Origin: Comamonas testosteroni
Lineage (GTDB): Bacteria > Pseudomonadota > Gammaproteobacteria > Burkholderiales > Burkholderiaceae_C
Assembly (NCBI RefSeq): GCF_000761245.1
Contig: NZ_AWOR01000045.1
Span: forward strand, 62,001-126,000
Direction: 5' to 3'
Length of the DNA: 64,000 bases
The notes under the pieces were generated by a model, which was not told the DNA's origin, ran no database searches, and worked only from the letters and a program-made list of their open reading frames with translations. Within the stretch, counting starts at the first letter, position 1, and each line of letters begins with the position of its first letter. The position numbers and the translations under genes were made by a program. Positions 16,632 to 27,407 of this stretch are shown here, in pieces.

Positions 16632-19600
16632 TCACTTCGCCTCAGCCATGGCAGAGGCCTGGCCGCCGCGCCCTCTGGCCGGACGGCGCGCCCAGAGGCG
16701 CAACACGCGCAGGCGCACACGGTCCAGCAGCACATAGACCACGGGCGTGGTGTAGAGCGTGAGCAACTGGCTCAGCAGCAGGCCGCCCACGATCGCAATG
16801 CCCAGGGGCTGACGCAGCTCGGCACCGTCGCCCCGGCCCAGGGCCAGGGGCAGCGCGCCGAACAGGGCCGCCATGGTGGTCATCAGTATGGGGCGCAGGC
16901 GCAGGTGGCAGGCCCGATAGATGGCCTGGGCCGCCGTGGCATGGCCGCCTTTCTCGCGCTCCAGCGCGAAGTCGATCATCATGATGGCGTTCTTCTTGAC
17001 CAGCCCTATCAGCAGGATCACGCCGATGAAGGCGATCAGCGAGAACTCCGTCTTGAACCACATCAGCGCCAGCAGCGCTCCCACGCCAGCCGAGGGCAGC
17101 GTGGACAGAATCGTCAGCGGATGGACCAGGTTCTCGTAGAGGATGCCCAGCACCAGATAGATGGTGATGATGGCCGCGAGGATCAGCAAGGGCTGGCCCG
17201 CCAGCGCCTGCTGGAAGGCACCGGCCGAGCCGCTGAAGCTGCCGCGAATGGATACGGGCACGCCCAGCTCCAGCATGGCATTGCGGATCGCGTCATTGGC
17301 CTGGGACAGCGAGACATTGGGCGCCAGGTTGTAGCTCACGGTGCTGGCCGGCGTGCCGCTCTGGTGCTGCACGGACAGCGGCGTGGTCGAGGTGGTGATC
17401 TTGGCAAAGGCGCTCAGCGCAATCTGCTGGCCCGCACTGTTGACGAAGAAGAAGCCACGCAGCGTCTCCGGGCTCTGCAGATACTGGGACGAGGCCGTCA
17501 TCACCACGCGGTACTGGTTGAGCGGGTTGTAGATCACGCCCACCTGGCGCTGGCCGAAGGCGTCGTTGAGCGTGTTGTCGATCTGCGCCACGGTCAGGCC
17601 CAGGCGCGTGGCCTGGTCGCGGTCTATGACCAGCTTGGTCTGCATGCCGTTGTCCTGCACGTCGCTGTTGACATCGGTCAGCTCCGGCAGCGTGGACAGC
17701 ACCTGGCGGATGCGCGGCTCCCACAGGCGCAGCTCGGCCGTATCGTCGGCCTGCAGCGTGTACTGATAGGAGGACATGCTCTGGCGCCCGCCGATGCGCA
17801 CATCGCTCTGGGTCATCATGAACAGCCGCGCGCCAGGTTCGTCCTTGAGCTTTTCACGCAGGCGGTTGATGACCTCGTCGCTGGACACCTTGCGCTCGGC
17901 CATGGGCTTGAGCGACATGAACATATTGGCCGAATTGGCCTGGCCACCGCCGGTGAAGCCGGTGACATACTCCACGGCCGGGTCCTGTTGCACCACATCG
18001 AGAAAACGCTTGATGCGGCGCTCCATGGCCTGAAAGGACGTGGACTGGTCGGCACGGATGAAGCCCATGACGCGGCCCGTGTCCTCGCTGGGCATGAAGC
18101 CCTTGTCTATGGTCTGGTAGAGATGGATGTTGAGGCCGATGACCGCCGCCAGACTCAGCAGCACCACGGGCTGGTGGCGCAACCCCCAGGCCAAGGTGCG
18201 GCGGTACAGCGCTGTCACGCGCACCTCGAAGCGATCCATGGCCAGCGAGATGCGCAGCCAAAACGCATCCCAGCGACGCGTGAACGGGCGGCGCGCGCGC
18301 TCAGTGCGGCGACGCTCCTCTTCGGCAGGCGTGCGCAGCAAGGCCGCACACATCATGGGCGTGGTGGTCAGCGAGATGATCATGGAGACCAGAATCGCTG
18401 CCGACATGACCACGGCAAACTCACGGAAGAAGCGCCCCACGATGCCGGCCATGAACAAAATGGGCACGAACACCGCAATCAGCGACAGGCTCATGGAGAC
18501 CACGGTGAAGCCGATCTCGCGCGCGCCTTCGATGGCGGCCTGCATGGCGGTCTTGCCGCGCTCCATGTGGCGCATCACGTTCTCCAGCACCACGATGGCA
18601 TCGTCCACCACAAAGCCTGCGGCCACCGTCAGCGCCATCAGTGACAGATTGTCCAGCGTGTAGCCGCACAGATACATGACGCCGAAGGTGCCCATCAGCG
18701 AGGCAGGCACGGCCACGGCCGGAATCAGCGTGGCGCGCAGCCGGCGCAGAAAGACGAACACCACCATGATGACCAGCGCTATCGAGATCAGCAGCGCGTT
18801 CTGCACCTCCTTGACCGAGGCGCGCAGCGTGGGCGTGCGGTCCGAGATCACCGTGACATCGATGGCCGGATTGATGGAGGCCCTGAGCTGGGGCAGCATG
18901 GCGCGCACCTTGTCCACGGCCTGCAGGATGTTGGCGTCGGGCTGCTTGAACACCTGCAGCAGCACGGCGGGCTTGCCGTTCATGACGCCGTAGTTGCGTA
19001 TGTCCTGCACGGAGTCGGTGACATCGGCCACATCGGACAGGCGCACGGCATTGCCGTTGTTCCAGCGCAGCACCAGCGGCGCGTATTCGGCGGCGGTGCG
19101 GGCCTGGTCGTTGGTCGCCACCTGCCAGTAGTGGTCTTCGCGCTCCACGGCGCCCAGGGGGCGGTTGGCATTGGTGGCGGTGATGGCCGTGCGCACCGCA
19201 TCCAGCGATACGCCGTTGGCGGCCAGCCGCACCGGGTCCAGCTCCACGCGCACGGCCGGCAGCGCGCCGCCGTTGATCGATGCCTGGCCCACTCCTTCCA
19301 CCTGGGCCAGCTTCTGCGCCAGCACCGTGGAGGCCGCGTCATACATCTGGCCGCGCGTGAGCGAATCCGATGTCAGCGCCAGAATCATGATGGGCGCATC
19401 GGCCGGGTTGACCTTGCGGTAGGTCGGGTTGCCCGGCATGCCCGAAGGCAGCAGTGTGCGCGCGGCATTGATGGCGGCCTGCACATCGTGGGCCGCGCTG
19501 TCCACCGTGCGCGTCAGATCGAACTGCAGCGTGATGCGCGTGCTGCCCATGCTGGAGCTGGAGGTCATCTCGTTGACGCCCGCAATCGCGCCCAGGGCGC

Positions 19601-19805
19601 GCTCCAGCGGCGTGGCCACGGTGGCCGCCATGGTGTCCGGCGCCGCGCCGGGCAGGCTGGCGGTCACCGAAATCGTCGGATAGTCCACCTGCGGCAGCGG
19701 CGCCACCGGCAGCTGGAAATACGCCACGCCGCCCACCAGGGCCATGCCGATGGTCAGCAGCATGGTCGCAATGGGCCGGAAGATGAAGGGCGTGGAGATG
19801 CTCAT
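16632..19805 (-). CDS. mdtC: RND multidrug efflux permease, MdtC-like
   Basis: Inner-membrane proton-driven drug exporter of 1057 aa. Seen: N-terminal helix after [11 protein letters not shown], the periplasmic porter segments ([22 protein letters not shown]), conserved [15 protein letters not shown] in helix 4, a second half starting near [14 protein letters not shown], and the final helices with [17 protein letters not shown] and [21 protein letters not shown]. Length and pairing with a second permease match MdtB/MdtC, which form a heteromeric pump. Its ATG overlaps the stop of the upstream permease gene by 4 bp. Confidence 0.93.
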   Translation of the reverse strand: MSISTPFIFRPIATMLLTIGMALVGGVAYFQLPVAPLPQVDYPTISVTASLPGAAPDTMAATVATPLERALGAIAGVNEMTSSSSMGSTRITLQFDLTRTVDSAAHDVQAAINAARTLLPSGMPGNPTYRKVNPADAPIMILALTSDSLTRGQMYDAASTVLAQKLAQVEGVGQASINGGALPAVRVELDPVRLAANGVSLDAVRTAITATNANRPLGAVEREDHYWQVATNDQARTAAEYAPLVLRWNNGNAVRLSDVADVTDSVQDIRNYGVMNGKPAVLLQVFKQPDANILQAVDKVRAMLPQLRASINPAIDVTVISDRTPTLRASVKEVQNALLISIALVIMVVFVFLRRLRATLIPAVAVPASLMGTFGVMYLCGYTLDNLSLMALTVAAGFVVDDAIVVLENVMRHMERGKTAMQAAIEGAREIGFTVVSMSLSLIAVFVPILFMAGIVGRFFREFAVVMSAAILVSMIISLTTTPMMCAALLRTPAEEERRRTERARRPFTRRWDAFWLRISLAMDRFEVRVTALYRRTLAWGLRHQPVVLLSLAAVIGLNIHLYQTIDKGFMPSEDTGRVMGFIRADQSTSFQAMERRIKRFLDVVQQDPAVEYVTGFTGGGQANSANMFMSLKPMAERKVSSDEVINRLREKLKDEPGARLFMMTQSDVRIGGRQSMSSYQYTLQADDTAELRLWEPRIRQVLSTLPELTDVNSDVQDNGMQTKLVIDRDQATRLGLTVAQIDNTLNDAFGQRQVGVIYNPLNQYRVVMTASSQYLQSPETLRGFFFVNSAGQQIALSAFAKITTSTTPLSVQHQSGTPASTVSYNLAPNVSLSQANDAIRNAMLELGVPVSIRGSFSGSAGAFQQALAGQPLLILAAIITIYLVLGILYENLVHPLTILSTLPSAGVGALLALMWFKTEFSLIAFIGVILLIGLVKKNAIMMIDFALEREKGGHATAAQAIYRACHLRLRPILMTTMAALFGALPLALGRGDGAELRQPLGIAIVGGLLLSQLLTLYTTPVVYVLLDRVRLRVLRLWARRPARGRGGQASAMAEAK

Positions 19806-22800
19806 GGACGCGCCCCGTCCTGGCCGCCATCCCCGCCCTCGCCCATGACTTCGGCCTCGGAGTGCGGCACATGCTTGACGGCCGGCAGGCCGCGCCTGGT
19901 GCGCCAGCCCTCGGCCCAGTTTTCAAAGGTCAGATATATCACCGGCGTGGTAAACAGCGTCAGCAGCTGGCTCAGCAGCAGACCGCCCACCAGGGTCACA
20001 CCCAATGGCTGGCGCAGCTCGCTGCCCACGCCGGTTCCCAGCATCATGGGCAGCGCGCTCAGCAGGGCCGCCAGCGTGGTCATGAGAATCGGCCTGAAGC
20101 GCAGCAGACAGGCCTGGTAGATCGCATCGCGCGCATTCATGCCTTCCTCGCGCTGGGCGTCCAGTGCGAAGTCGATCATCATGATGGCGTTCTTCTTGAC
20201 GATGCCGATCAGCAAGATGATGCCGATGATGGCGATGATGTCCAGATCCAGCCCCGACACCAGCAGCGCCAGCAGCGCCCCCACACCCGCCGACGGCAGG
20301 GTGGAGAGAATCGTGATCGGGTGAATCGTGCTCTCGTAGAGCACGCCCAGCACGATGTACATGGTGATGATGGCGGCCAGCACCAGCAGCAGGGTGTTGG
20401 AGAGCGAGGCCTGGAAAGCCAGCGCCGCGCCCTGGAACTGCGTGTCCACCGACAGCGGGATCTGCCCCTCGTCGCGCAGCTGCGCAATGATGGTTTGCGC
20501 CGCCTCCACCGCATGACCCAGCGACACGCCGGATGCGGTGTTGAACGAAATGGTGGCCGCCGGCAACTGCCCCACATGGTTGACGGCCAGCGCCATCGGG
20601 CGCTCGCTCACCGTGGCAATCGATGACAGCGGCACCGGCGCACCGTTGCTCGATGCGGCATAGATGTTCTGCAGGGCCTCGGGACCGATCTTGAACTGCG
20701 GCGCCACCTCCAGCACCACGCGGTACTGGTTGGACTGCGTGAAGATGGTGGAGATCAGGCGCTGGCCGAAAGCGTTGTAGAGGGCCGAGTCCACTGAGGA
20801 GACCGTCACGCCCAGGCGGCTGGCCTGGGCCCGGTCGATCTGCACGTAGGCCTGGCGGCCCTGGTTCTGCAGATCGCTGCTCACATCGAGCAGCTGGGGC
20901 AGCTGCTGCAGACGCTCCACCAAAACCCTGGTGCTGGCCGTGAGCTGGTTCATGTCCGGCGAGGAAAGCAGCAGCTGGTACTGGGTGCGGGCCTGGCGGT
21001 CCTCTATCGTCAGATCCTGCACGGGCTGGGCATAGAGGCGGATGCCGGGCACGGCCCGGGAGTCCTCGGCCAGGCGGTTGAGCACCACGGGCAGGCGCTC
21101 ACGCTGGGCATGGGGCTTGAGGTCGATCTGGATGCGGCCGGTATTGAGCGTGGTATTGGTTCCATCGACGCCGATGAACGAGGAGATGGAGGCGACGGCC
21201 GGGTCCTTGAGCAAATGCTCGGCCAGCGCCTGCTGGCGCTCGGCCATGGCGGCAAAGGAGATGGACTGGTCGGCCTCGGTGGTCGCGGCAATCGTGCCCG
21301 TGTCCTGCTCTGGGAAAAAGCCCTTGGGCACGACGAAGTACAGCAGCACCGTGACCACCAGCGTGGCGATGAACACCAGCCAGGTCAGCTTGCTGTGATC
21401 CAGCACCCAGGTCAGCATGCGGCCGTATTCGGCAATCACCTTGTCGAAAAAGCGTGCGACGGCTGCACCCAGGCCCTTGGACTCGGCCTTTTCCTTCTCG
21501 GCCTCTGGCTTGTGGCGCAGCAGGCGCGCGCACAGCATGGGGGTGAGCGTAAGCGAAACCACGGCCGAGATCAGAATCGCCACCGTCATGGTGATGGCGA
21601 ATTCGTGGAACAGACGCCCCACCACATCCCCCATGAACAGCAGCGGAATCAGCACCGCGACCAGGGAGATGGTCAGCGAGATGATGGTGAAGCCGATCTG
21701 CTTGGCCCCCTTGAGTGCGGCCTGCATGGGCGGCTCGCCCTTTTCCACGTAGCGGGCGATGTTCTCGATCATCACGATGGCATCGTCCACCACAAAGCCC
21801 GTGGCAATGGTCAGGGCCATCAGCGTGAGGTTGTTGATGGAAAAGCCCGCCAGATACATGACGCCGAAAGTGCCTACCAGCGACAGCGGCACCGCCACGC
21901 TGGGAATCAGCGTGGCCGATGCGCTGCGCAGGAACAGGAAGATCACCATCACCACCAGGGCGATGGCCAGGGCCAGCTCGAACTGCATGTCCTTGACCGA
22001 GGCGCGAATGGTCACGGTGCGGTCGGTAAGCACCTGCACGTCGATCGAGGCGGGCAGCGTCTCCTTGAGCTGGGGCAGCAGGTTCTTGATGGCATCGACG
22101 GTGTCGATCACATTCGCGCCGGGCTGGCGGCGGATATTGAGGATCACGGCCGACTTGGAGCCGGTCTCGGGCGTGCCCGACCAGGCGGCCAGACGCGTGT
22201 TCTCGGCATCGTCCACGGTCTGCGCCACATCGGAAAGGCGCACGGGGTTGCCGTTCTTGAAGGCGATGATCAGGTTGCGGTACTCGGCCGCCGACTGCAT
22301 CTGGTCGTTGGCATCGATGGTCGATGCGCGGTTGGGGCCGTCAAAGCTGCCCTTGGCGGTCTTGACGTTGGCCGCAGAGATGGCGGTGCGCACATCGTCC
22401 AGGGTCATGCCGAAGCTGGCCAGCGCAGCCGGGTTGGCCTGGATCCGCACGGCCGGACGGCGCGCACCGGCAATGGCCACCAGGCCCACGCCCTTGACCT
22501 GGGAGAGCTTGGGTGCGAGGCGGTTCTCCACCAGGTCGTTGATCCTGATGACGGGCAACGACGGCGAGCTGACGGCCAGCGTCAGCACCGGCGCATCGGC
22601 CGGGTTGACCTTGCTGTAGAGCGGGGGCATGGGCAGGTCGCTGGGCAGCAGATTGGTGCCCGCGTTGATGGCGGCCTGCACCTGCTGCTCGGCCACGTCC
22701 ATGGACATATCGAGCGCAAAGCGCAGGCTGATCACCGATGCACCGCCCGAACTGGTCGAGGACATCTGGTCCAGCCCTGGCATCTGGCCGAACTGGCGCT

Positions 22801-23002
22801 CCAGCGGTGCCGTGACGTTGGAGGTCATCACATCGGGGCTGGCCCCGGGGTAGAGGGTTGTGACCTGAATCGTCGGGTAATCCACCTCGGGCAGGGCCGA
22901 GATGGGCAGCAGGCGGTAGGCAAGAATGCCCGAGATCAGCACCGCCACCATCAGCAAGCTGGTGGCGATGGGCCTGAGAATGAAGAGACGCGAGAGATTC
23001 AT
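19802..23002 (-). CDS. mdtB: RND multidrug efflux permease, MdtB-like
   Basis: Inner-membrane RND permease of 1066 aa, partner of the MdtC-like protein. Seen: [20 protein letters not shown] at the N terminus, [44 protein letters not shown] carrying the helix-4 aspartates of the proton relay, and [20 protein letters not shown] near the end. In E. coli MdtABC exports bile salts, novobiocin and some metal-related compounds. The substrate here is not readable. It lies 24 bp downstream of the fusion-protein gene and overlaps the next permease gene. Confidence 0.93.
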   Translation of the reverse strand: MNLSRLFILRPIATSLLMVAVLISGILAYRLLPISALPEVDYPTIQVTTLYPGASPDVMTSNVTAPLERQFGQMPGLDQMSSTSSGGASVISLRFALDMSMDVAEQQVQAAINAGTNLLPSDLPMPPLYSKVNPADAPVLTLAVSSPSLPVIRINDLVENRLAPKLSQVKGVGLVAIAGARRPAVRIQANPAALASFGMTLDDVRTAISAANVKTAKGSFDGPNRASTIDANDQMQSAAEYRNLIIAFKNGNPVRLSDVAQTVDDAENTRLAAWSGTPETGSKSAVILNIRRQPGANVIDTVDAIKNLLPQLKETLPASIDVQVLTDRTVTIRASVKDMQFELALAIALVVMVIFLFLRSASATLIPSVAVPLSLVGTFGVMYLAGFSINNLTLMALTIATGFVVDDAIVMIENIARYVEKGEPPMQAALKGAKQIGFTIISLTISLVAVLIPLLFMGDVVGRLFHEFAITMTVAILISAVVSLTLTPMLCARLLRHKPEAEKEKAESKGLGAAVARFFDKVIAEYGRMLTWVLDHSKLTWLVFIATLVVTVLLYFVVPKGFFPEQDTGTIAATTEADQSISFAAMAERQQALAEHLLKDPAVASISSFIGVDGTNTTLNTGRIQIDLKPHAQRERLPVVLNRLAEDSRAVPGIRLYAQPVQDLTIEDRQARTQYQLLLSSPDMNQLTASTRVLVERLQQLPQLLDVSSDLQNQGRQAYVQIDRAQASRLGVTVSSVDSALYNAFGQRLISTIFTQSNQYRVVLEVAPQFKIGPEALQNIYAASSNGAPVPLSSIATVSERPMALAVNHVGQLPAATISFNTASGVSLGHAVEAAQTIIAQLRDEGQIPLSVDTQFQGAALAFQASLSNTLLLVLAAIITMYIVLGVLYESTIHPITILSTLPSAGVGALLALLVSGLDLDIIAIIGIILLIGIVKKNAIMMIDFALDAQREEGMNARDAIYQACLLRFRPILMTTLAALLSALPMMLGTGVGSELRQPLGVTLVGGLLLSQLLTLFTTPVIYLTFENWAEGWRTRRGLPAVKHVPHSEAEVMGEGGDGGQDGARP

Positions 23003-23026
23003 GATGGCCGCAGGCTCTGGCTATGC

Positions 23027-24790
23027 TCAGCGAGCCGTGCCGCCGGCTGCCGTACCGGTCTGGCCATTGGCTTCGCGCTCGGCGCGCAGCTTCTGGAAGA
23101 AAGCGCGGCGCTCTTCGGGCGACAGGGCCTCCAGCTTGGCGCGCTGCTCGGGAGTCAGCTGGGGACGCTCACCCCGGCCCTCGGATCTTTCCGTGCGAGC
23201 CTCACCGCCTTCACCACGCTCGGCCCCAGCCTGGGGCCTGGCCTCGTTCGCAGCCGCAGGCTTGGCATCCGGCTTGACTTCTGCCTTGCCGTCCGGCCTG
23301 GAGGGACTGCCCTGCGCCTCGCGCGGCTGATCGCCACGGGCGTCCGCGCCGCGCGGTCCCGGGCCTGGGCCCGCATTGCCGCCATTGGCACCGCGCTCGG
23401 CGCGCAGCTTCTGGAAGAACTCCTTGCGTTCCTCGGGCGTCATCTTGGCGACTTTTTCACGCTGCTCGGGACTGAGGTTGCGCATCATGCCGCGCGGCTG
23501 GTTGGCGGCATCCTGCACGGCCTGGTCGACCTTCTTGACCTTTTCGGAGTCCACCACCGTCACCTGGGCGCCTTCGCGCAGGCGGTCGATGCCGTCGGTC
23601 ACCACCTTGTCGCCGGGCTCCAGCTCGCCGCGCACGCTGACATAGTCACCGTCCGTCACGCCCACGGTGATCTTGCGCTGGGTGACCGTGTTGTCGGGCT
23701 TGACCAGATAGACAAAATTGTTCTGCACCGCATTCGCGGGCACGACCAGCGCCTGATCGAGCTGGCGCAGCTGCAGCTTGACGTTGACGAACTGATTCGC
23801 GAACAGCTTGCGCTCCGCGTTGTCGAACGAGGCCTTGGCTTTGACGGTGCCCGTGGTCGTGTCGATGGTGTTGTCCAGCGCATTGAGCTGGCCCTTGGCC
23901 AGCATCTGCTTTTGCTCGCGGTCCCAGAGCTCTACGGGCATGACCTTGCCCTCGCGCAGTTGCTGGGCCAGCGTGCCGACATGGGTTTCGGGGATGGAGA
24001 AGACGGCATCGATGGGGCGAATCTGGGTGATCGTCACCAGCCCGTTGGCGTCAGAAGGGTTGACCACGTTGCCGAGGTCGGCCTGGCGCAGACCCAGGCG
24101 ACCCGAGATGGGGGCCGTGATCCTGGTATAGCTCAGCTGCAGCTTGGCCGCATCGACCTGGCCCTGGTCGGCAGCCACCGTGCCCTGCAGCTGGCGCACC
24201 AGCGCGGCCTGGGTATCGACCTGCTGGCGGGCAATCGAGTCCTGGGCCTGCAGTTCCTTGTAGCGCTGCAAATCCAGCTGCGCATTCTTGAGCTGGGCCT
24301 GATCGCGCGCCAGAGACCCCTGCACCTGCGCCAGCGAGGCAGCAAAGCTGCGCGGGTCGATCTCGGCCAGCAACTGGCCCGCCTTGACCTCGTCACCTTC
24401 CTTGAAGTGCAGCTTGAGCAGCTCGCCCGAGACCTTGGCGCGCACCACGGCCGTGGCTCGTGCATTCATGGTGCCGATGGCGCTGACCAGCACGCGCATG
24501 TCGCGCTGCTCCACCACGCCTACGCTCACAGGCTGAGCCTGGCTCATGCCGCCGGGGCCGCCCGGCCCTGCGCGACCATTGCGCCCTGCGCGTGCACCGG
24601 GCCCGCCCGCTCCCTGTTTAGGAGCTGCAGACGCAGACGTATCGCCGCTTGCACCCTGTTTTTGCGTATACCACCAATAGCCGCCGCCAGCGGCCGCCAC
24701 AGCGAGCACCACAGAGGCAAGCAAGGCGGGCCGGACCTTGCCCTGCTGTAAAGAATGACGATTGGGGTGCAGATTGGATGAGCTGGACAT
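23027..24790 (-). CDS. mdtA: RND membrane fusion protein, MdtA-like, with long repeated C-terminal tail
   Basis: Periplasmic adaptor that joins the RND permeases to the outer-membrane channel. From the ATG at 24790 it has 587 aa; MdtA of E. coli has about 415. Seen: one N-terminal anchor helix (PALLASVVLAVAAAGGGYWWY), the lipoyl half-motifs around RAKVSGELLKLHFKEGDEV and ITAPISGRLGLRQADLGN, and a barrel domain ending near EPGDKVVTDGIDRLREG. From 23494 to the end there is an added 155-residue charged tail with two copies of a segment beginning L-S/T-PEQR and ending FFQKLRAER. First gene of the operon. Confidence 0.92.
   Translation of the reverse strand: MSSSSNLHPNRHSLQQGKVRPALLASVVLAVAAAGGGYWWYTQKQGASGDTSASAAPKQGAGGPGARAGRNGRAGPGGPGGMSQAQPVSVGVVEQRDMRVLVSAIGTMNARATAVVRAKVSGELLKLHFKEGDEVKAGQLLAEIDPRSFAASLAQVQGSLARDQAQLKNAQLDLQRYKELQAQDSIARQQVDTQAALVRQLQGTVAADQGQVDAAKLQLSYTRITAPISGRLGLRQADLGNVVNPSDANGLVTITQIRPIDAVFSIPETHVGTLAQQLREGKVMPVELWDREQKQMLAKGQLNALDNTIDTTTGTVKAKASFDNAERKLFANQFVNVKLQLRQLDQALVVPANAVQNNFVYLVKPDNTVTQRKITVGVTDGDYVSVRGELEPGDKVVTDGIDRLREGAQVTVVDSEKVKKVDQAVQDAANQPRGMMRNLSPEQREKVAKMTPEERKEFFQKLRAERGANGGNAGPGPGPRGADARGDQPREAQGSPSRPDGKAEVKPDAKPAAANEARPQAGAERGEGGEARTERSEGRGERPQLTPEQRAKLEALSPEERRAFFQKLRAEREANGQTGTAAGGTAR
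23063..23476 (-). repeat. internal protein-level duplication in the MdtA tail
   Basis: Two segments of about 32 residues, encoded at 23381-23476 and 23063-23158, are near-identical in pattern: L-x-PEQR-x-K-x5-PEER-x-x-FFQKLRAER-x-ANG. They are separated by a Gly/Pro/Arg/Glu-rich linker. The LTPEQ start recalls the LTxxQ motif of Spy/CpxP periplasmic proteins. Confidence 0.8.
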
Positions 24791-25057
24791 GGTTGAGCGC
24801 AGGAATTTCGAGCCTGAATTGGCGCCAATGGTATCCAGTTGCAATCAAACCCCGGGTCAGGCAGCGCCGGCTTTGCCTGCATTTACCCCCGCTTTACCTT
24901 GGGTTTACCTGCTGAAGTTCCGTATTCGGAGACTTAAACAGTGCTGACTTCCATAGCAGCAATGACGGCGTTTTCAGGCCTCATGCTTGGCGGCTGACAC
25001 TGCCATTTCTGCATCCGCCATGCGGCGCAAGGAATCCGGCTCCAAGGAGAGACCCAT

Positions 25058-25441
25058 ATGACCACCGAACGCCTGACCAATCACCCCGAAGAAGCCGCCG
25101 TGCGCGTGCCGCTGGAGCTGTACATGCGCGGCCATGCCGAAGACAATGCCGAGCATATGCGCGCAGCCTTCATGCCCACAGCACGGCTGGAGTCCGTGCG
25201 CGAAGGCCCGCTGACATCCTGGGACCTGGATTTTTACTGCCAGCGCTTCAAGAACACGCCCGCTGCCGACGAAGCCACGCGTCGCCGCGTCATCGACTCC
25301 CTGGACATCGTGGGCACGGCCGCCATGGCCAAGGTCACGCTCTACCACGGTGCCGTGACCTTCACCGACTACTTTGTGCTGCTCAAGACCGAGCAGGGCT
25401 GGAAGATCGCCAACAAGGCTTTCCACGCCCAGCCTCAGTAA
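25058..25441 (+). CDS. NTF2-like protein, putative lumazine-binding (SnoaL-like) family
   Basis: Small soluble protein of 127 aa with the NTF2-like cone fold: helix-rich start (VRVPLELYMRGHAEDNAEHMRAAFMPTARL), then strands VGTAAMAKVTLYHGAVTFTDYFVLLKTEQGWKIANKAFHA. The LYM-x-GH-x-D-x-x-x-MR-x-AF-x-P pattern is typical of the putative lumazine-binding subgroup. A strong AAGGAGAG site precedes the ATG. It is divergent from the efflux operon and followed by an intrinsic terminator. Its role is unknown. Confidence 0.87.
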   Translation: MTTERLTNHPEEAAVRVPLELYMRGHAEDNAEHMRAAFMPTARLESVREGPLTSWDLDFYCQRFKNTPAADEATRRRVIDSLDIVGTAAMAKVTLYHGAVTFTDYFVLLKTEQGWKIANKAFHAQPQ

Positions 25442-25460
25442 GGCTTGGCCACCTGCATCC

Positions 25461-25492
25461 AGCCCCTGGCCTCAGGCTCAGGGGCTTTTTTA
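25461..25492 (+). terminator. intrinsic terminator after the NTF2-like gene
   Basis: AGCCCCTG pairs with CAGGGGCT and is followed by six T bases. Confidence 0.85.
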
Positions 25493-25504
25493 TTCATGCG
25501 CTGG

Positions 25505-26152
25505 TCAGCGAGTCAGCAGCCAGAGCGCGCCCAGCACGATGACAGCCCCCAGGCCCCAGGCCCAGACGGGGATGCCAGACGATTCGCGCGGGGGCGCCGA
25601 GGGTGTGGCGTCCAGCGGGGCGTAGCTGGTGGAGGCCGCGTCATGTTCCCAGGAGCGTGTATCCGGCTCCTCCGCACCGCCTTCGTCTTCGGGCTGCTCG
25701 CTCGGGTGGCGCTGCTGCATCAAGGCTTCGAAGCGCGCAAAGAAATCCTCGGCCATGCTCTTGGCAGCGCCGTCGATCAGGCGCTGGCCCAGCTGGGCAA
25801 TCTTGCCACCGACCTGGGCCTGCACCTCGTACTGCAGCTCGCAGTGCCGTACATCGACGGGAGTCAGGTCCACCTTGGCCTGGCCCTTGCCAAAGCCGGC
25901 CACACCGCCCTGTCCTTCAAAGGCAATCGTGTAGCTCTTGGGCGGCTGCACGTCTGACAGCGTGACCCGACCGTTGAACTTGGCCGATACCGGACCGATC
26001 TTCACCAACATGGTGACCGCATAGGAGCCATCGCCCGCATCCTCGAACTTCTCGCAGCCGGCCAGGCATTGCTGCAATGCCTGCGGATCGTTGAGCGCCT
26101 CCCAGGCCTGCTGCTGGCTCACGGCAAGAGGACGGCTGGCATGCATTTCCAT
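25505..26152 (-). CDS. coxG: CoxG-family carbon monoxide dehydrogenase accessory protein
   Basis: Protein of 215 aa with an SRPBCC/CoxG domain at residues 1 to about 145 (ASRPLAVSQQQAWEALNDPQALQQCLAGCE, IGPVSAKFNGRVTL), a polar linker, and one C-terminal membrane helix (VWAWGLGAVIVLGALWLL) ending LTR, so it is tail-anchored. CoxG helps place the maturation machinery or hydroxylase at the membrane in CO-dehydrogenase systems. I chose the ATG at 26152 because AAGGAG lies 8 bases upstream. Last gene of the coxD-coxE-coxG group, 13 bp after coxE. Confidence 0.9.
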   Translation of the reverse strand: MEMHASRPLAVSQQQAWEALNDPQALQQCLAGCEKFEDAGDGSYAVTMLVKIGPVSAKFNGRVTLSDVQPPKSYTIAFEGQGGVAGFGKGQAKVDLTPVDVRHCELQYEVQAQVGGKIAQLGQRLIDGAAKSMAEDFFARFEALMQQRHPSEQPEDEGGAEEPDTRSWEHDAASTSYAPLDATPSAPPRESSGIPVWAWGLGAVIVLGALWLLTR

Positions 26153-26165
26153 GATGTTCTCCTTT

Positions 26166-27407
26166 TCAATCTCGGTGCGGCAGTTGCAGCAGCTTCGCCA
26201 GGTGGAGCGCCAGTTGCTGCAAAGACTGCAGGTTGTGCACGGCCAGCATGGCATGGCTGTGACGATGCAGCACCTGTGCGCCTTTGGCCAGCGGGGCATA
26301 CCCGTCAAAGCGCAGCAAGGGGTTGAGCCAGACAATGCGCGCACTGTGCCGAGCCAGCCATTGCAGCTCTCGCTCCAGCAGCGCGCTGTCACCGGTATCC
26401 AGCCCGTCGCTGACCAACAGCACCAGGGTACGTCGCCCCACCAGATGGCGTGCCCCCTGGCGGCGCAGCTGCGCCAGGCATTCCCCCAGGCAGGTGCCGC
26501 CGCCGAAATCGTCGATGTCGTGATTGAGCTGGGCCAGCATGGCATCGGGGTCGCTGTGGGCAAAAGCCCGGTTCAGCTCCTGCAGGCTGGTTCCCATGCT
26601 GTAGACATGGCGGCGCAGCTGTGGATAGCGCCGGGGGCTGGTGGCCTGGTGCAGAAATGCCAGCAGCAGACGCACATAGCGCTCCATGGAGCCCGAGACA
26701 TCGACCAGCGCCAGCCAGGGCATGGGCAGCCGCTTGCGCCTGCGCCATTTGAGACTTGCCAGCTCGCCGCCCGTGGCTGCCGCAGCTTTCAGGCTGGCGG
26801 GCCAGTGCACGCGCAGCCCCGAGGCGCGAAGCTCGCTTCTGCGACTGCGATAGCTGGGCAGCGGCAAGCGGATATCGCGCGCCAGCTGCTGCACCAGGCG
26901 GTACTCGCTGGCACTGAGCTGGTTGAAATCCGCATGCTGCAGCCTGTGCCGGTCGCTGGCCGACATGGCAGCATCCAGCGTCGACTCCTCGCTCGCGGGT
27001 GTTTGCCGTGCGGCACGAATCGCCGACAGGGCCTCCTGCACACGCGGCCTGTGACGCGGCCTGGCCGCCTCCGGCGCGCCCGGCAGCAGCTGGCTCAAAA
27101 GCTGCTGGGCCACCTCGGGGTTGCGAAAGTAGGCCGCAAACAGCTCGCGAAAGACCGCCAGGTCCTGTTCACGCGAAACCAGCACGGCCTCCAGCGCGGC
27201 GGCCACGTCCTCGCGGTTCATGCCCACCAGCAGCAGGCCTTGCTGGGCCAGCGCCAGGCGCTCGGCATCCACCGCCAGCCCCGCGCGGCGCAGGGCTCGG
27301 CCAAACCCCAGTAAATTGATGGGGAGCTTGCCGCTGCGCGCATCGCCCCACCAGCTCACGCTTGCGGGCCGCTGTGGCGACTGCGCTTGCAGCTCAGGCG
27401 GTGGCAT
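26166..27407 (-). CDS. coxE: CoxE-family VWA-domain protein
   Basis: Protein of 413 aa. The N-terminal half is helical and Arg-rich; from about residue 228 there is a von Willebrand A domain with MIDAS motif DVSGS at 236-240, a conserved GGTCLG segment and SDGLDTG. In Oligotropha, CoxE works with the AAA+ ATPase CoxD to insert sulfur and copper in the CO dehydrogenase active site. Here it would serve the upstream coxL-type enzyme. Its start overlaps the 3' end of coxD by 14 bp, with GGAG in front of the ATG. Confidence 0.92.
   Translation of the reverse strand: MPPPELQAQSPQRPASVSWWGDARSGKLPINLLGFGRALRRAGLAVDAERLALAQQGLLLVGMNREDVAAALEAVLVSREQDLAVFRELFAAYFRNPEVAQQLLSQLLPGAPEAARPRHRPRVQEALSAIRAARQTPASEESTLDAAMSASDRHRLQHADFNQLSASEYRLVQQLARDIRLPLPSYRSRRSELRASGLRVHWPASLKAAAATGGELASLKWRRRKRLPMPWLALVDVSGSMERYVRLLLAFLHQATSPRRYPQLRRHVYSMGTSLQELNRAFAHSDPDAMLAQLNHDIDDFGGGTCLGECLAQLRRQGARHLVGRRTLVLLVSDGLDTGDSALLERELQWLARHSARIVWLNPLLRFDGYAPLAKGAQVLHRHSHAMLAVHNLQSLQQLALHLAKLLQLPHRD

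Noticed and set aside
21110..24751. Very long open frame of more than 1200 codons antisense to mdtB and mdtA
   Set aside because: It is a shadow of two well-supported RND genes; composition is rich in His, Gly, Asp and Gln with no family signature or ribosome site.
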